The translations under genes and the position numbers were made by a program. A stretch of 64,000 bases of DNA from Holtiella sp036655075. Lineage in GTDB: Bacteria > Bacillota > Clostridia > Lachnospirales > Cellulosilyticaceae. The notes below the pieces were generated by a model. It had not been told where the DNA came from. It searched no databases and saw only the letters and a program-made list of their open reading frames with translations. Shown here piece after piece: positions 25,140 through 34,536 of the stretch. Each line of letters starts with the position of its first letter. Position 1 is the stretch's first letter. The stretch is from assembly GCF_036655075.1 (NCBI RefSeq), contig NZ_JAVVQU010000003.1, positions 1 to 64,000 on the forward strand, in the 5' to 3' direction.

Positions 25140-25538
25140 ATGACGAAAATCATGTCGCTCGATCAGCTTAAGACATTAAGGGATAATGTAAAAAATAAAG
25201 TGGATCTTCGTGTAAAAGGCGAAAATGTAGATAATATGGTAGTAGTTCGTGTAGCAATGGCAACCTGTGGAATAGCTTCTGGGGCAAGAGAAGTAATGAA
25301 TTATTTGGCAGAACTAGTAAGAGATGAAAAAGTGGAAAATGTAGTGATTACACAAAGTGGATGTATGGGATACTGCTATGCGGAGCCTACCATTGAAGTC
25401 ACACTTCCGGGCAAAGAACCTGTTGTGTATGGCAATGTTGACAAAGAAAAAGCAAAGGAAATCTTAGAAAAACACATCCTTGGTGGTGAAATGGTAGATG
25501 GCATCATTCCAACTATCCATAAATCCCTTGATGAGTAA
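25140..25538 (+). CDS. [2Fe-2S] thioredoxin-like ferredoxin of the hydrogenase operon
   Basis: A 132-residue [2Fe-2S] ferredoxin of the thioredoxin-like type. Cluster ligands are Cys in ATCGIASGA and in SGCMGYCYAEP (about 39-90). Small proteins of this type occupy the same place in hyd operons of other anaerobes. It probably hands electrons to or from HydB. Spacing to the neighbours is 28 and 18 bases, so it is operonic. Confidence 0.88.
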   Translation: MTKIMSLDQLKTLRDNVKNKVDLRVKGENVDNMVVVRVAMATCGIASGAREVMNYLAELVRDEKVENVVITQSGCMGYCYAEPTIEVTLPGKEPVVYGNVDKEKAKEILEKHILGGEMVDGIIPTIHKSLDE

Positions 25539-25556
25539 TGGAAAGAAGGTGCTAAA

Positions 25557-27344
25557 ATGTCTCAATATACAATGCATATTTTAGTTTGTGGAGGTACAGG
25601 ATGTATCTCATCAAGATCCCATGAGATTGTTGAAAATCTTAAGTTACATATTGAGGAAGCGGGTATGAGTGACACCGTTCAAGTATTGACAACAGGGTGC
25701 TTCGGTTTCTGTGAAAAAGGTCCTATCGTAAAGATTCTTCCAGATAATACGTTTTATGTGCAAGTGAAACCAGAAGATGCAAAAGAAATTGTATTAGAGC
25801 ATGTGGTCAAAGGAAGAAAAGTAGAAAGACTCCTTTATATTGATCCAGCTACAGATGATAGCGTTTCTGACTCCAAACATATGGATTTCTATAAAAAGCA
25901 AATGCGTGTAGCGCTTCGTAACTGTGGATTTATTGATCCAGAAAATATTGATGAATACATTGCAAGAGATGGTTATGCAGCACTTGGGCAAACTTTGGCT
26001 ATGACCCAGCAAGAAGTCATTGATGAAGTGAAGAAGGCAGGCCTTCGTGGACGTGGGGGCGGTGGATTCCCTACAGGTTTAAAATGGGAATTTGCTTATA
26101 AGAATAAGAGCGACCAAAAGTATGTAGTATGTAATGCAGATGAAGGAGATCCAGGTGCATTCATGGATCGTTCTATCCTTGAAGGTGATCCTAACTCTAT
26201 TGTAGAGGCCATGGCTATTTGTGGTTATGCCATTGGTGCAAATAAAGGGCTTGTCTATATTCGTGCAGAGTATCCTTTAGCAGTGAAGCGTCTAGAAATT
26301 GCCATTAACCAAGCACGTACATATGGACTATTAGGTGAAAACATTTTAGGCACAGACTTTAACTTTGATATTGAAATTAAATTTGGTGCAGGAGCTTTTG
26401 TATGTGGTGAAGAAACAGCGCTTATTCACTCTATGGAAGGGTTACGTGGGGAACCTACTACCAAACCCCCATTCCCTGCTGAAAGTGGTTACTGGAATAA
26501 GCCAACCAATGTGAATAACGTTGAGACCCTTGCCAATATACCTGTTATCTTCTTAAAAGGTGCAGACTGGTTTAGTCAAATAGGAACAGAAAAATCAAAA
26601 GGGACTAAAGTATTTGCACTTGCAGGTAAAATTAACAACGTAGGTCTTATTGAAGTGCCAATGGGGATCACATTAAGAGAAGTTATTTATGATATTGGTG
26701 GCGGTATCAAAGATGGTAAGAAATTTAAATCTGTTCAAACAGGCGGGCCATCTGGTGGTTGCCTCACAGAAAAAGATTTAGATACACCTATCGACTTTGA
26801 TAACTTGATTGCCAAAGGTTCTATGATGGGTTCAGGTGGTATGATTGTTATGGATGAGACAGACTGTATGCCTGCCGTAGCTAAATTCTACCTTGAGTTT
26901 ACAGAAGAAGAATCTTGTGGCAAATGTACACCTTGTCGTGTAGGAACAAAACGTCTTTGCGAAATCCTTACCAAGATTGTAGAAGGTAAAGGGACTATGG
27001 AAGACCTTGATATATTAAAAGAACTCAGTGCAGTCATTAAAGACACAGCACTTTGTGGTTTAGGTCAAACAGCACCTAACCCCGTTTTATCAACTTTAGA
27101 AGCGTTTGAAGATGAGTACATTGCCCATGTTCGTGATCATAGATGTCCAGCAGGTAAATGCAGTGCCTTACTTGAATACAACATTACAGACAAATGTATT
27201 GGATGTACTGCATGTTCTAGAATTTGTCCAGTCAATGCTATTTCAGGTAGTCCAAAACAAAAACATACGATTGATCATGCAAAATGTATTAAATGTGGTG
27301 CATGTATGACGAAATGTCGTTTTGGCGCTATTGTCAAAGAGTAG
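25557..27344 (+). CDS. hydB: Bifurcating [FeFe]-hydrogenase subunit HydB (NuoF-like)
   Basis: A 595-residue flavoprotein. An N-terminal thioredoxin-like [2Fe-2S] domain (CGGTGCISS, TTGCFGFCEKG) precedes a NuoF core with the NADH/FMN-binding GRGGGGFPTGLKW and NADEGDPGAFMDR segments, a 4Fe-4S ligand set ESCGKCTPCRVG, and a C-terminal pair of 4Fe-4S motifs (CIGCTACSRICP, CIKCGACMTKCRF). It carries the FMN where NADH and ferredoxin oxidation are combined to make H2 (or the reverse). The following hydA frame is read from ATG 27353, nine bases past the stop. Confidence 0.94.
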   Translation: MSQYTMHILVCGGTGCISSRSHEIVENLKLHIEEAGMSDTVQVLTTGCFGFCEKGPIVKILPDNTFYVQVKPEDAKEIVLEHVVKGRKVERLLYIDPATDDSVSDSKHMDFYKKQMRVALRNCGFIDPENIDEYIARDGYAALGQTLAMTQQEVIDEVKKAGLRGRGGGGFPTGLKWEFAYKNKSDQKYVVCNADEGDPGAFMDRSILEGDPNSIVEAMAICGYAIGANKGLVYIRAEYPLAVKRLEIAINQARTYGLLGENILGTDFNFDIEIKFGAGAFVCGEETALIHSMEGLRGEPTTKPPFPAESGYWNKPTNVNNVETLANIPVIFLKGADWFSQIGTEKSKGTKVFALAGKINNVGLIEVPMGITLREVIYDIGGGIKDGKKFKSVQTGGPSGGCLTEKDLDTPIDFDNLIAKGSMMGSGGMIVMDETDCMPAVAKFYLEFTEEESCGKCTPCRVGTKRLCEILTKIVEGKGTMEDLDILKELSAVIKDTALCGLGQTAPNPVLSTLEAFEDEYIAHVRDHRCPAGKCSALLEYNITDKCIGCTACSRICPVNAISGSPKQKHTIDHAKCIKCGACMTKCRFGAIVKE

Positions 27345-27352
27345 GGGGAAGA

Positions 27353-29113
27353 ATGAATATGTCAGAACTTAAAATTACGATAGATGGAAAAGAAACTTTT
27401 GTAAACCCAGGTGCAACGATTCTTACTGCAGCAAGACAAGTAGACGTAGAAATTCCTACACTTTGTCATCTTAATTTGCATGGGACAGCTATGGAAAATC
27501 AGATAGCTTCTTGCCGTGTATGTGTGGTAGAAGTTGAAGGAAGAAGAAACTTAGCACCAGCTTGTGCAACACCTGTCACTCAGGGAATGGTTGTTAAAAC
27601 AAACACACCACGTGTGATGCAATCCCGTCGTATGGTACTAGAACTTTTACTTTCAGACCATCCAAAAGATTGCTTAAGCTGTGAAAAAGCAGGAAACTGT
27701 GAGCTTCAAGATATGGCTGTGAAGTTTGGTATTCGCCAAGTACGCTTTGACCATAACTATGCACAATCTACTTATCCAAAACAAGCAGGGGTATCTATTA
27801 TACGTGATATGGACAAATGTATTATGTGTCGTAGATGTGAGACTATGTGTAACAAAGTACAAACGGTAGGTGCACTTTCCGGTGTACATAGAGGATTCCC
27901 ATCCTATGTTGGAACAGCTTTTGGTGCACCACTTGAAGACACAGTGTGTACACAATGTGGTCAATGTGTAGCTGTTTGCCCAACGGGTGCATTAGTAGAA
28001 AATGAGCAAATAAACGAAGTATTAGCACAACTTGCAAATCCAAATAAGACAGTACTCGTACAAACAGCACCTGCAGTACGTGCTGCACTAGGGGAAGCCT
28101 TTGGCATGGAACCTGGTACACTTGTAACAGGTAAGATGGTAGCAGCCCTTAGAAGACTTGGATTTGATTATGTATTTGATACAGACTTTGCAGCAGACGT
28201 AACCATTATGGAAGAAGGTTCAGAGCTTATTGACCGAATCACAAAAGTGATGAATGGGGATGAATCTGTGAAATTGCCCCTGCTTACAAGTTGTTGCCCA
28301 GCGTGGGTGAACTTCTATGAAACCCAATTTGGCAATATGCTTGACTATCCTTCAACAGCAAAATCTCCACAACAAATCTTTGGGGCTATTGCTAAGAGTT
28401 ACTTTGCAGAAAAAATAGAAGTACCACGTGAGAAAATGACAGTAGTCTCAATTATGCCATGTCTTGCTAAGAAATATGAAGCAGATCGCCCAGAGTTTGA
28501 AAAGGATGTAGATATTGCCCTTTCAACACGTGAGCTTGCAGCGCTTATTAAACAAGCGAATATTGACTTTGAAAGTCTACCAGAAGAAGACTTTGACAAT
28601 CCTTTAGGCGAATCTACAGGTGCAGCAGTTATCTTTGGTACAACAGGTGGGGTTATTGAAGCAGCAGTGCGTACAGCCTATGAAAAGATTACAGGAGAAA
28701 CACTTGAAAAAGTTGAATTTGAAGCGCTTAGAGGATTTGAAGGTGTAAGAATGGCAACGGTGAAAGTGGGAGAACTTAATCTTAACATCGGTATTGCACA
28801 TGGTCTTGGAAATGCAAGAACGTTGATGGAAGAGATTAAAGCAGGTAATCCACACAACTTCCACGCTATTGAAGTGATGGCGTGCCCAGGAGGCTGTGCA
28901 GGTGGTGGTGGGCAACCTTATCACCATGGAGATATCGAAGTTGTTCAAAAACGCCGCGAGGCACTTTATAGAGAAGACGAAGGTAAGCCAGCACGTAAAT
29001 CTCATGAAAACCAAGCAGTGCTTCAAATGTATGAAGAATACTTTGGTCATCCAATGAGTCACAAGGCTCATGAGTTGTTGCATACAAGTTATAGTAAGAA
29101 AGATAGAATTTAA
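27353..29113 (+). CDS. hydA: Bifurcating [FeFe]-hydrogenase catalytic subunit HydA
   Basis: A 586-residue catalytic subunit making or consuming H2. An N-terminal 2Fe-2S domain (CHLNLHGTA, then CRVC and CATP) is followed by the His-Cys 4Fe-4S segment DHPKDCLSCEKAGNCELQDM, two ferredoxin-type 4Fe-4S motifs (CIMCRRCETMC, CTQCGQCVAVCP) and the H-cluster domain with intact signatures TSCCPAW, MPCLAKKYE and MACPGGCAGGGGQP. I start at ATG 27353, well spaced from AGGGGG; the frame is open 20 codons further up but that part overlaps hydB. It is last in the operon, ahead of a terminator. Confidence 0.95.
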   Translation: MNMSELKITIDGKETFVNPGATILTAARQVDVEIPTLCHLNLHGTAMENQIASCRVCVVEVEGRRNLAPACATPVTQGMVVKTNTPRVMQSRRMVLELLLSDHPKDCLSCEKAGNCELQDMAVKFGIRQVRFDHNYAQSTYPKQAGVSIIRDMDKCIMCRRCETMCNKVQTVGALSGVHRGFPSYVGTAFGAPLEDTVCTQCGQCVAVCPTGALVENEQINEVLAQLANPNKTVLVQTAPAVRAALGEAFGMEPGTLVTGKMVAALRRLGFDYVFDTDFAADVTIMEEGSELIDRITKVMNGDESVKLPLLTSCCPAWVNFYETQFGNMLDYPSTAKSPQQIFGAIAKSYFAEKIEVPREKMTVVSIMPCLAKKYEADRPEFEKDVDIALSTRELAALIKQANIDFESLPEEDFDNPLGESTGAAVIFGTTGGVIEAAVRTAYEKITGETLEKVEFEALRGFEGVRMATVKVGELNLNIGIAHGLGNARTLMEEIKAGNPHNFHAIEVMACPGGCAGGGGQPYHHGDIEVVQKRREALYREDEGKPARKSHENQAVLQMYEEYFGHPMSHKAHELLHTSYSKKDRI

Positions 29114-29129
29114 TAGATTTAGCAAGAGT

Positions 29130-29155
29130 GGGGGCTATATTATAGCTCCCTTTTT
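29130..29155 (+). terminator. Terminator of the hydrogenase operon
   Basis: Stem GGGGGCTA with TAGCTCCC (one G-T pair) and an AT loop, then TTTTT. Confidence 0.8.
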
Positions 29156-29220
29156 GTTGTAATTGGCGTATATAGTGTAGCCGATGTGTGAGAATACCTA
29201 ATTAATTTGGAGGTGTCTCG

Positions 29221-29440
29221 TTGAAGAGATTAAAACACTATTTATTGAATATGAACAATCAAACAACCACCTATAAGGAGATGTATGAAGGGCGTGTGGC
29301 ACCGAGCGCCTAGAGGTATCTGATATGGGGTTCATTCTCATAGGGGGTGAGCGGTAACTGTTTCCTAAATTGGATATTGCAGGTCCTGTCTATTAGATGT
29401 ACTAGGGTGAGGCTTGTAGGAAAATAATGAGTATTTTAAT
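29221..29440 (+). pseudogene. Possible decayed small gene
   Basis: A 30-codon frame begins at TTG 29221 behind GGAGG (MNNQTTTYKEMYEGRVAPSA at its end) and stops at 29311. In another frame coding-like sequence follows (TERLEVSDMGFILIGGER, then FPKLDIAGPVY and GEACRKIMSILMV) interrupted by three stops. The pattern suggests a frameshifted, decayed gene of unknown family. The rest of 29156-29544 holds only AT-rich leader DNA. Confidence 0.25.
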
Positions 29441-29544
29441 GGTATAAAGAGTAGTTTGAAACATATAGAAAGAAAGCATGATATACATTTTAATCGAAAG
29501 GAATAGTTATAAATATAGCTTGATGAGAAAGGGGATAAATTTTT

Positions 29545-30798
29545 ATGATTACGATTAGGCCTTTTAGGGCGTGGAGACCGAATGGGAAGTTCGTGGGTGA
29601 AGTGGCGGATTTACCTTATGATGTGGTAACAGATGATGAGGTTAGGGAACGATTAAAGGCGCATCCCTATTCTTTTTTAAGAGTGGATAAGCCGGAGGCA
29701 TGGTGCGGGGCTACTAATCAAGCAGATGTGGCTAAAGCAGCACACAATGCGTTGCAGGACCTTATAGATGGAGGGATACTGGTCCAAGATCAACAGGAGT
29801 GCTTGTATATTTATGGGATAGAGTCTAAATGGGGGAGTCAATATGGCATAGTAGGCTGTTTTGCTTGTCAAGAGTATAATGAGGGAAAAATTAAAAGACA
29901 TGAGAAGACAAGGGCGGATAAGGAAGCAGATCGTGCAAGGCATGTGGAGGCTTGTAAGGCGCATACAGGACCTATATTTTTAACATGTCAGGAAGAAAAA
30001 GCACTTCAAAGATGGATTAGGGGATATTGTAGGACGTATGAAGCACTCTATGCATTTCAAGATGAGTATGGGGCTTGGCAAGCTATCTATAAAGTTTCGG
30101 GTCAAAAAGAACTAGAAGAATTAAGAAGTCTATTTGCAAATATAGAGGCTCTTTATGTAGCAGACGGACATCATCGTTTACAAGCAGCTTCTACATATGC
30201 GGCATCACGGAGTAACGAGAAGCAGTCAAAGGATCGAAATGGAGAAGGCATCAAAGGGGAGTATGATTACTTTTTGGGGGTGGTTTTTCCAAAGTCTGAG
30301 CTATGTATTTTGGATTATAACCGTGTTCTAAAAGATGAAAGTGGCTTATCTAAGCAAGCGTTTTTACAGCAATTAGAAGTGAACTTCCACGTCACTCAAA
30401 TTTCAAAAGAGTATTTTAAACCAAAGACTAGGCATGTATTGGGGATGCGTTATAAGAAAGAGTGGTATGCTTTAAGCATAAGAGAGGAGGTTCTAGTGCA
30501 TTATAAAGATGACGTTGTAGGTGTATTAGATACTGATCTTTTACAAAAACTTATTTTAGGTCCTATTTTTCATATACAAGAACCTAGAACAGATAAGCGT
30601 ATTGATTTTGTTGGAGGTGTTAAGGGGGGAGAGGTCTTAAACGATTTAACCGAGGACAGATGGGATGTGGCTTTTAGTTTATATCCTACCTCTATAGAGG
30701 AATTGATAGCTGTTGCAGATGCGGGGGCACTCATGCCACCTAAGTCTACTTGGTTTGAACCTAAGCTTAGAAGTGGATTATTTATACATTCTTTTTGA
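29545..30798 (+). CDS. DUF1015 family protein (SerC-associated type)
   Basis: A 417-residue protein of the DUF1015 family: it opens with IRPFRAWRPN and DLPYDVVTDDEVRE, then has IEALYVADGHHRLQAAS, where the ADGHHR motif is the family hallmark. Biochemical function is unknown; relatives are often next to serine or glycerate metabolism genes. It begins at ATG 29545 behind GGGGAT after a long 5' stretch. The following T-box unit has its own promoter. Confidence 0.9.
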   Translation: MITIRPFRAWRPNGKFVGEVADLPYDVVTDDEVRERLKAHPYSFLRVDKPEAWCGATNQADVAKAAHNALQDLIDGGILVQDQQECLYIYGIESKWGSQYGIVGCFACQEYNEGKIKRHEKTRADKEADRARHVEACKAHTGPIFLTCQEEKALQRWIRGYCRTYEALYAFQDEYGAWQAIYKVSGQKELEELRSLFANIEALYVADGHHRLQAASTYAASRSNEKQSKDRNGEGIKGEYDYFLGVVFPKSELCILDYNRVLKDESGLSKQAFLQQLEVNFHVTQISKEYFKPKTRHVLGMRYKKEWYALSIREEVLVHYKDDVVGVLDTDLLQKLILGPIFHIQEPRTDKRIDFVGGVKGGEVLNDLTEDRWDVAFSLYPTSIEELIAVADAGALMPPKSTWFEPKLRSGLFIHSF

Positions 30799-30814
30799 CA
30801 AATAGGCTTATCCA

Positions 30815-30843
30815 TTGACAAATTTAACTGAATTTCATATAAT
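30815..30843 (+). promoter_or_regulatory. Promoter of the alanine T-box operon
   Basis: TTGACA (30815-30820), 17 bases, TATAAT (30838-30843): both hexamers are consensus. Confidence 0.9.
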
Positions 30844-30894
30844 CATTATCATAATAAGCATATGAAAAGCTATACTAAGTATATAAATAGAATA

Positions 30895-31130
30895 AGTGAC
30901 ATGCGACGATGAGGAGTAGTAAATAAAAAAGGGTTTTCAGAGAGGGAAACAAGGGTGGGAGTTTCCTAATACCTATTTATTGAAGCAGCCTTTGAGCATA
31001 CATCTTGAACCAAAGTAGGGATGTACGGGTAACTGCGTTAGAAGTTTCAGAGGGATACCTACTTTATGGGTATAACTAGGGTGGTACCGCGAGCAACCTC
31101 GTCCCTATTTTGGGGATGAGGTTTTTTTAT
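30895..31130 (+). promoter_or_regulatory. T-box leader, alanine-specific
   Basis: A tRNA-sensing leader. Its hallmark AGGGTGGTACCGCG is at 31078-31091, followed by a terminator (AACCTCGTCCC pairing with GGGGATGAGGTT, then T-run, 31095-31128) that competes with the antiterminator. Stem I contains GATGAGGAGTAGTA and AGAGAGG. The specifier is GCA (30985-30987), by alignment with the tyrS leader in this window where TAC sits at the same place. Uncharged tRNA-Ala should open the genes at 31160 and 31770. Confidence 0.93.
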
Positions 31131-31159
31131 TTGCCCAAAAATGGATATGGGGTGATTTT

Positions 31160-31741
31160 ATGCACAAACTTAGTATAGTCAGTGAACAAAACCCATTGGA
31201 TGCGCTTTACATTCCAAGTCCTTTAGTTTGCGAGCCAATTATGCGTGTTTGGCTGGTAAAAGAGGCCTATGAAGCCTTTTATAAGCTGAGCCGAGATATG
31301 CAAGACAATGGCCTAAGCCCTGTTTTAGGGATAAGAGGCTATCAGTGCTTTGCTTATCAGAAAAAGCTTTACTTAAACGAGGCACAAAGGCTGATAAGGC
31401 TTGGAGAAAAAGGAATAAATGCTTATGAAAAAGCAAAACAGCACACACTGCCACCTGGTTGTAGTGAACATCAACTTGGGGTTGCTATTGATGTAGGATT
31501 ATCCAAACAAGATAAGCCTACGGATGCTCAAAGTTTTGAAAGCACTAGCCAGTTTAGGTGGATGAGCCAATATGCAAAAGAATATGGTTTTATACTCAGG
31601 TACCCAAAAGATAAGGAAAGTGTAACAGGTGTTAGCTATAGGCCTTGGCATTACCGATATGTAGGTGTTGGGCATGCTAAAAAAATGGATAAACTTAGTC
31701 TTTGTCTGGAGGAATACTACCAAACATTTTATGCACACTAA
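31160..31741 (+). CDS. D-Ala-D-Ala carboxypeptidase/dipeptidase, VanY/VanXY type (M15)
   Basis: A 193-residue zinc D,D-peptidase of the LAS/M15B family. Zinc and catalytic residues are in SEHQLGVAIDVG (His and Asp, about 106-117) and PWHYRYVG (His, about 162-169); GIRGYQCFAYQKKLY fits the substrate side. It has no signal peptide or membrane anchor, so it is expected to be cytoplasmic like VanXY or VanX, cutting D-Ala from dipeptide or precursor. It lies between an alanine T-box and alaS, 28 bases before alaS, so alanine shortage should induce it (inference). Confidence 0.87.
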   Translation: MHKLSIVSEQNPLDALYIPSPLVCEPIMRVWLVKEAYEAFYKLSRDMQDNGLSPVLGIRGYQCFAYQKKLYLNEAQRLIRLGEKGINAYEKAKQHTLPPGCSEHQLGVAIDVGLSKQDKPTDAQSFESTSQFRWMSQYAKEYGFILRYPKDKESVTGVSYRPWHYRYVGVGHAKKMDKLSLCLEEYYQTFYAH

Positions 31742-31769
31742 AGTTTTTTAAATATAAGGAGGAATACAC

Positions 31770-34415
31770 ATGAAACAATTTAGTTTAAATGAACTAAGAG
31801 AAATGTATTTAAGTTTCTTTGAGTCAAAAAATCACTTACGTAAAAAAAGTTTTCCAGTTGTACCACAAAATGATAATAGCTTACTTTTAATCAATGCAGG
31901 GATGGCACCACTTAAACCTTACTTTACAGGTCAAGAAGTACCACCAAGTAAACGTATGACAACTTGTCAAAAATGTATTCGTACAGGTGATATCGAAAAT
32001 ATTGGTAAAACAGCACGTCACTTAACTTGTTTTGAAATGCTTGGGAACTTCTCGTTTGGGGATTACTTCAAAGAAGAAGCGATCAGTTGGGCATGGGAGT
32101 TTGTAACAAAAGTACTTGAACTTCCAGAAGAGCGTCTTTTTGTATCTGTATATGAGGAAGACCAACCAACAGCAAAAATCTGGCATGACAAAATGGGTGT
32201 GGCAGAAGATCATATCGTTTTTTTAGGTAAAGAAGATAACTTCTGGGAAGTAGGGGTAACAGGTCCATGTGGTCCATGTTCAGAAATTTACTTCGATAGA
32301 GGACCAGAATATGGTTGTGACTCACCAACCTGTGCAGTAGGCTGTGATTGTGACCGTTTCATGGAATTTTGGAACTTAGTATTTACACAATTTGATAGAC
32401 AAGAAGATGGTACTTACTTACCACTTCCAAATCCAAATATTGATACAGGTATGGGACTTGAAAGACTTGCAACAATGATGCAAGGTGTAAGTTCTGTATT
32501 TGATGTAGATACTTTTAAAGCCATTCGTGACCATGTTTGTGCACTTGCAAATGTGACTTATGGAAAAAGTGACAAAACAGATATGTCTATTCGTGTCATT
32601 ACTGACCATATCCGTTCAGCAACATTTATGGCATCTGATGGGGTACTTCCATCAAATGAAGGTCGTGGCTACGTTATGAGAAGACTTATCCGTCGTGCGG
32701 TAAGACATGGTAAACTTTTAGGTATTCAAGGCCTCTTCTTAAAAGAACTTGTAAAAACAGTAGTCGATAATTCAAAACATGAATATACTGAACTTGAAGA
32801 CAAGTTTGATTACATTGTTAAGCTTCTTACTGTAGAAGAAGAAAACTTCAATAAAACAATCGAACAAGGTCTTACTATCTTAAATGGTTACATTGAAGGA
32901 CTTGAAGCAAAAGGTGAAACAGTATTAAACGGTGAAGCTTGCTTTAAACTCTATGACACTTATGGATTCCCTATTGACTTAACAAGTGAAATCTTAGAAG
33001 AAAAAGGCTTAAGCATCGATGAAGAAGGTTTCAAACTTGAAATGGAAGCACAAAGAAAACGTGCACGTGAAGCCCGTGGTGAAACAAACTACTCAGGCCG
33101 TGATAAAAACGTATATGATGAACTTCCAAATACACTTACAACAGCGTTTGTAGGTTATCAACAACTTGAAGTAGAAAGTACAATTGATGCACTTGCTACT
33201 CATGAAGCGCTTGTTAGCGAAGCAACAGAAGGTATGGAAGTCAATATCGTTTCTAAGAGCACACCATTCTACGCTGAAAGTGGCGGGCAAATGGGGGATA
33301 GTGGTACAATCACAACAGCAAATGGTACGGTAGAGGTTACAAACACAACAAAGGTTGTAGGTGGCAAATTTGCTCACCATGGTAAAGTGGTAGCAGGTAC
33401 AATCAAACAAGGTGAAGTAGCAACTTTCAAAGTAAACCCTGCAATGCGTCTTGACTCAGCACGTAACCATAGTGCAACCCATCTTCTTCAAAAAGCACTT
33501 CGTGAAGTAGTAGGTGGGCATGTAGAGCAAGCGGGTTCTAACGTAACAAATGAACGTTTAAGATTTGACTACACACACTTTGAAGCTTTAACAAGTGAGC
33601 AACTTGAGCGTGTAGAAGCTATTGTAAACGAAAAAGTTTTAGAAGCACTTGATATTACAACAATGGAAACGTCTATTGATGAGGCAAGAAAATTAGGTGC
33701 AATGGCACTCTTTGGTGAAAAGTACGGAGATGTTGTACGTGTTGTAGATATGGGGAGATACTCTATCGAACTTTGTGGTGGAACACACCTTGTCAATACA
33801 GCTCAAATTGGTACTTTCAAAATTGTTTCTGAAACAGGAGTTGCATCAGGGGTTAGACGTATTGAAGCAGTCACTGGCCGTGGTGCAATTAGCTACTACC
33901 AAACTATTGAAAAAGAACTTAATGAAGTAGCTAAGCTTACAAAAGCTAAAAAAGATAGCGTAGCTAAAAAAGTAGAACACATCTTAGCAGAAAGCAAAGA
34001 GCTTCAAAGAGAAAATGATAAAATCAAAGCTGAGATAGCAAAATCTGAAGCTGAAAACATTTTAGATGAAATTCAAGAAGTAGCAGGATTTAAAGTATTA
34101 GTAGCAGAACTTCCAAGTATGGATATGAATGGTCTTCGTAACATGGGAGACACTTTCAAAGATAAACTTGGTGAAGGTGTTGTGGTTCTTGCTAGCTGTA
34201 TGGACGAAAAAGTAAGTTTGGTAGCTATGGCAACAAATGGAGCAGTTATTGCAGGTATCCATTGTGGCAATATCATCAAAACTTCAGTAGCAGTCGTAAA
34301 CGGAGGCGGCGGCGGTCGTCCTAATATGGCACAAGCTGGTGGTAAAGACGCTTCAAAAGTAAAAGAAGCCCTTGAAACAGCAAAAGAAATCATAAATCAA
34401 CAATTAAATAAGTAA
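31770..34415 (+). CDS. alaS: Alanyl-tRNA synthetase
   Basis: AlaS charges tRNA-Ala. The 881 residues match the family's usual length. The class II catalytic core is at the start (LINAGMAPLKPYFTGQE; CGPCSEIYFD), an editing domain near residues 570-670 has HSATHLLQKAL and CGGTHLVNT, and a C-terminal DHHA1 domain ends GGGGGRPNMAQAGG. It shares the T-box operon with the D,D-peptidase gene and starts behind AAGGAGG. Confidence 0.97.
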   Translation: MKQFSLNELREMYLSFFESKNHLRKKSFPVVPQNDNSLLLINAGMAPLKPYFTGQEVPPSKRMTTCQKCIRTGDIENIGKTARHLTCFEMLGNFSFGDYFKEEAISWAWEFVTKVLELPEERLFVSVYEEDQPTAKIWHDKMGVAEDHIVFLGKEDNFWEVGVTGPCGPCSEIYFDRGPEYGCDSPTCAVGCDCDRFMEFWNLVFTQFDRQEDGTYLPLPNPNIDTGMGLERLATMMQGVSSVFDVDTFKAIRDHVCALANVTYGKSDKTDMSIRVITDHIRSATFMASDGVLPSNEGRGYVMRRLIRRAVRHGKLLGIQGLFLKELVKTVVDNSKHEYTELEDKFDYIVKLLTVEEENFNKTIEQGLTILNGYIEGLEAKGETVLNGEACFKLYDTYGFPIDLTSEILEEKGLSIDEEGFKLEMEAQRKRAREARGETNYSGRDKNVYDELPNTLTTAFVGYQQLEVESTIDALATHEALVSEATEGMEVNIVSKSTPFYAESGGQMGDSGTITTANGTVEVTNTTKVVGGKFAHHGKVVAGTIKQGEVATFKVNPAMRLDSARNHSATHLLQKALREVVGGHVEQAGSNVTNERLRFDYTHFEALTSEQLERVEAIVNEKVLEALDITTMETSIDEARKLGAMALFGEKYGDVVRVVDMGRYSIELCGGTHLVNTAQIGTFKIVSETGVASGVRRIEAVTGRGAISYYQTIEKELNEVAKLTKAKKDSVAKKVEHILAESKELQRENDKIKAEIAKSEAENILDEIQEVAGFKVLVAELPSMDMNGLRNMGDTFKDKLGEGVVVLASCMDEKVSLVAMATNGAVIAGIHCGNIIKTSVAVVNGGGGGRPNMAQAGGKDASKVKEALETAKEIINQQLNK

Positions 34416-34432
34416 AAGTTATTAAGAATCTA

Positions 34433-34461
34433 TTGACGTAATCCTATATGTCAATTATAAT
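34433..34461 (+). promoter_or_regulatory. Promoter of rpsU
   Basis: TTGACG (34433-34438), 17 bases, TATAAT (34456-34461). Confidence 0.85.
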
Positions 34462-34536
34462 TTATGGTAGTGCTTTAATCTTTTCTCCGTACAAATGCAT
34501 AAAGCACGATACTGCAGCCCGGAGGGAGGGAAAGAA

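Noticed and set aside
28604..29125. 173-codon minus-strand ORF inside hydA
   Set aside because: It is the antisense of a strongly conserved coding region; its Cys/Phe/Ser-rich sequence has no domain.
31160..31741. Secreted wall D,D-carboxypeptidase
   Set aside because: There is no signal peptide, lipobox or membrane helix at its N-terminus, so a cytosolic VanXY-like role fits better.
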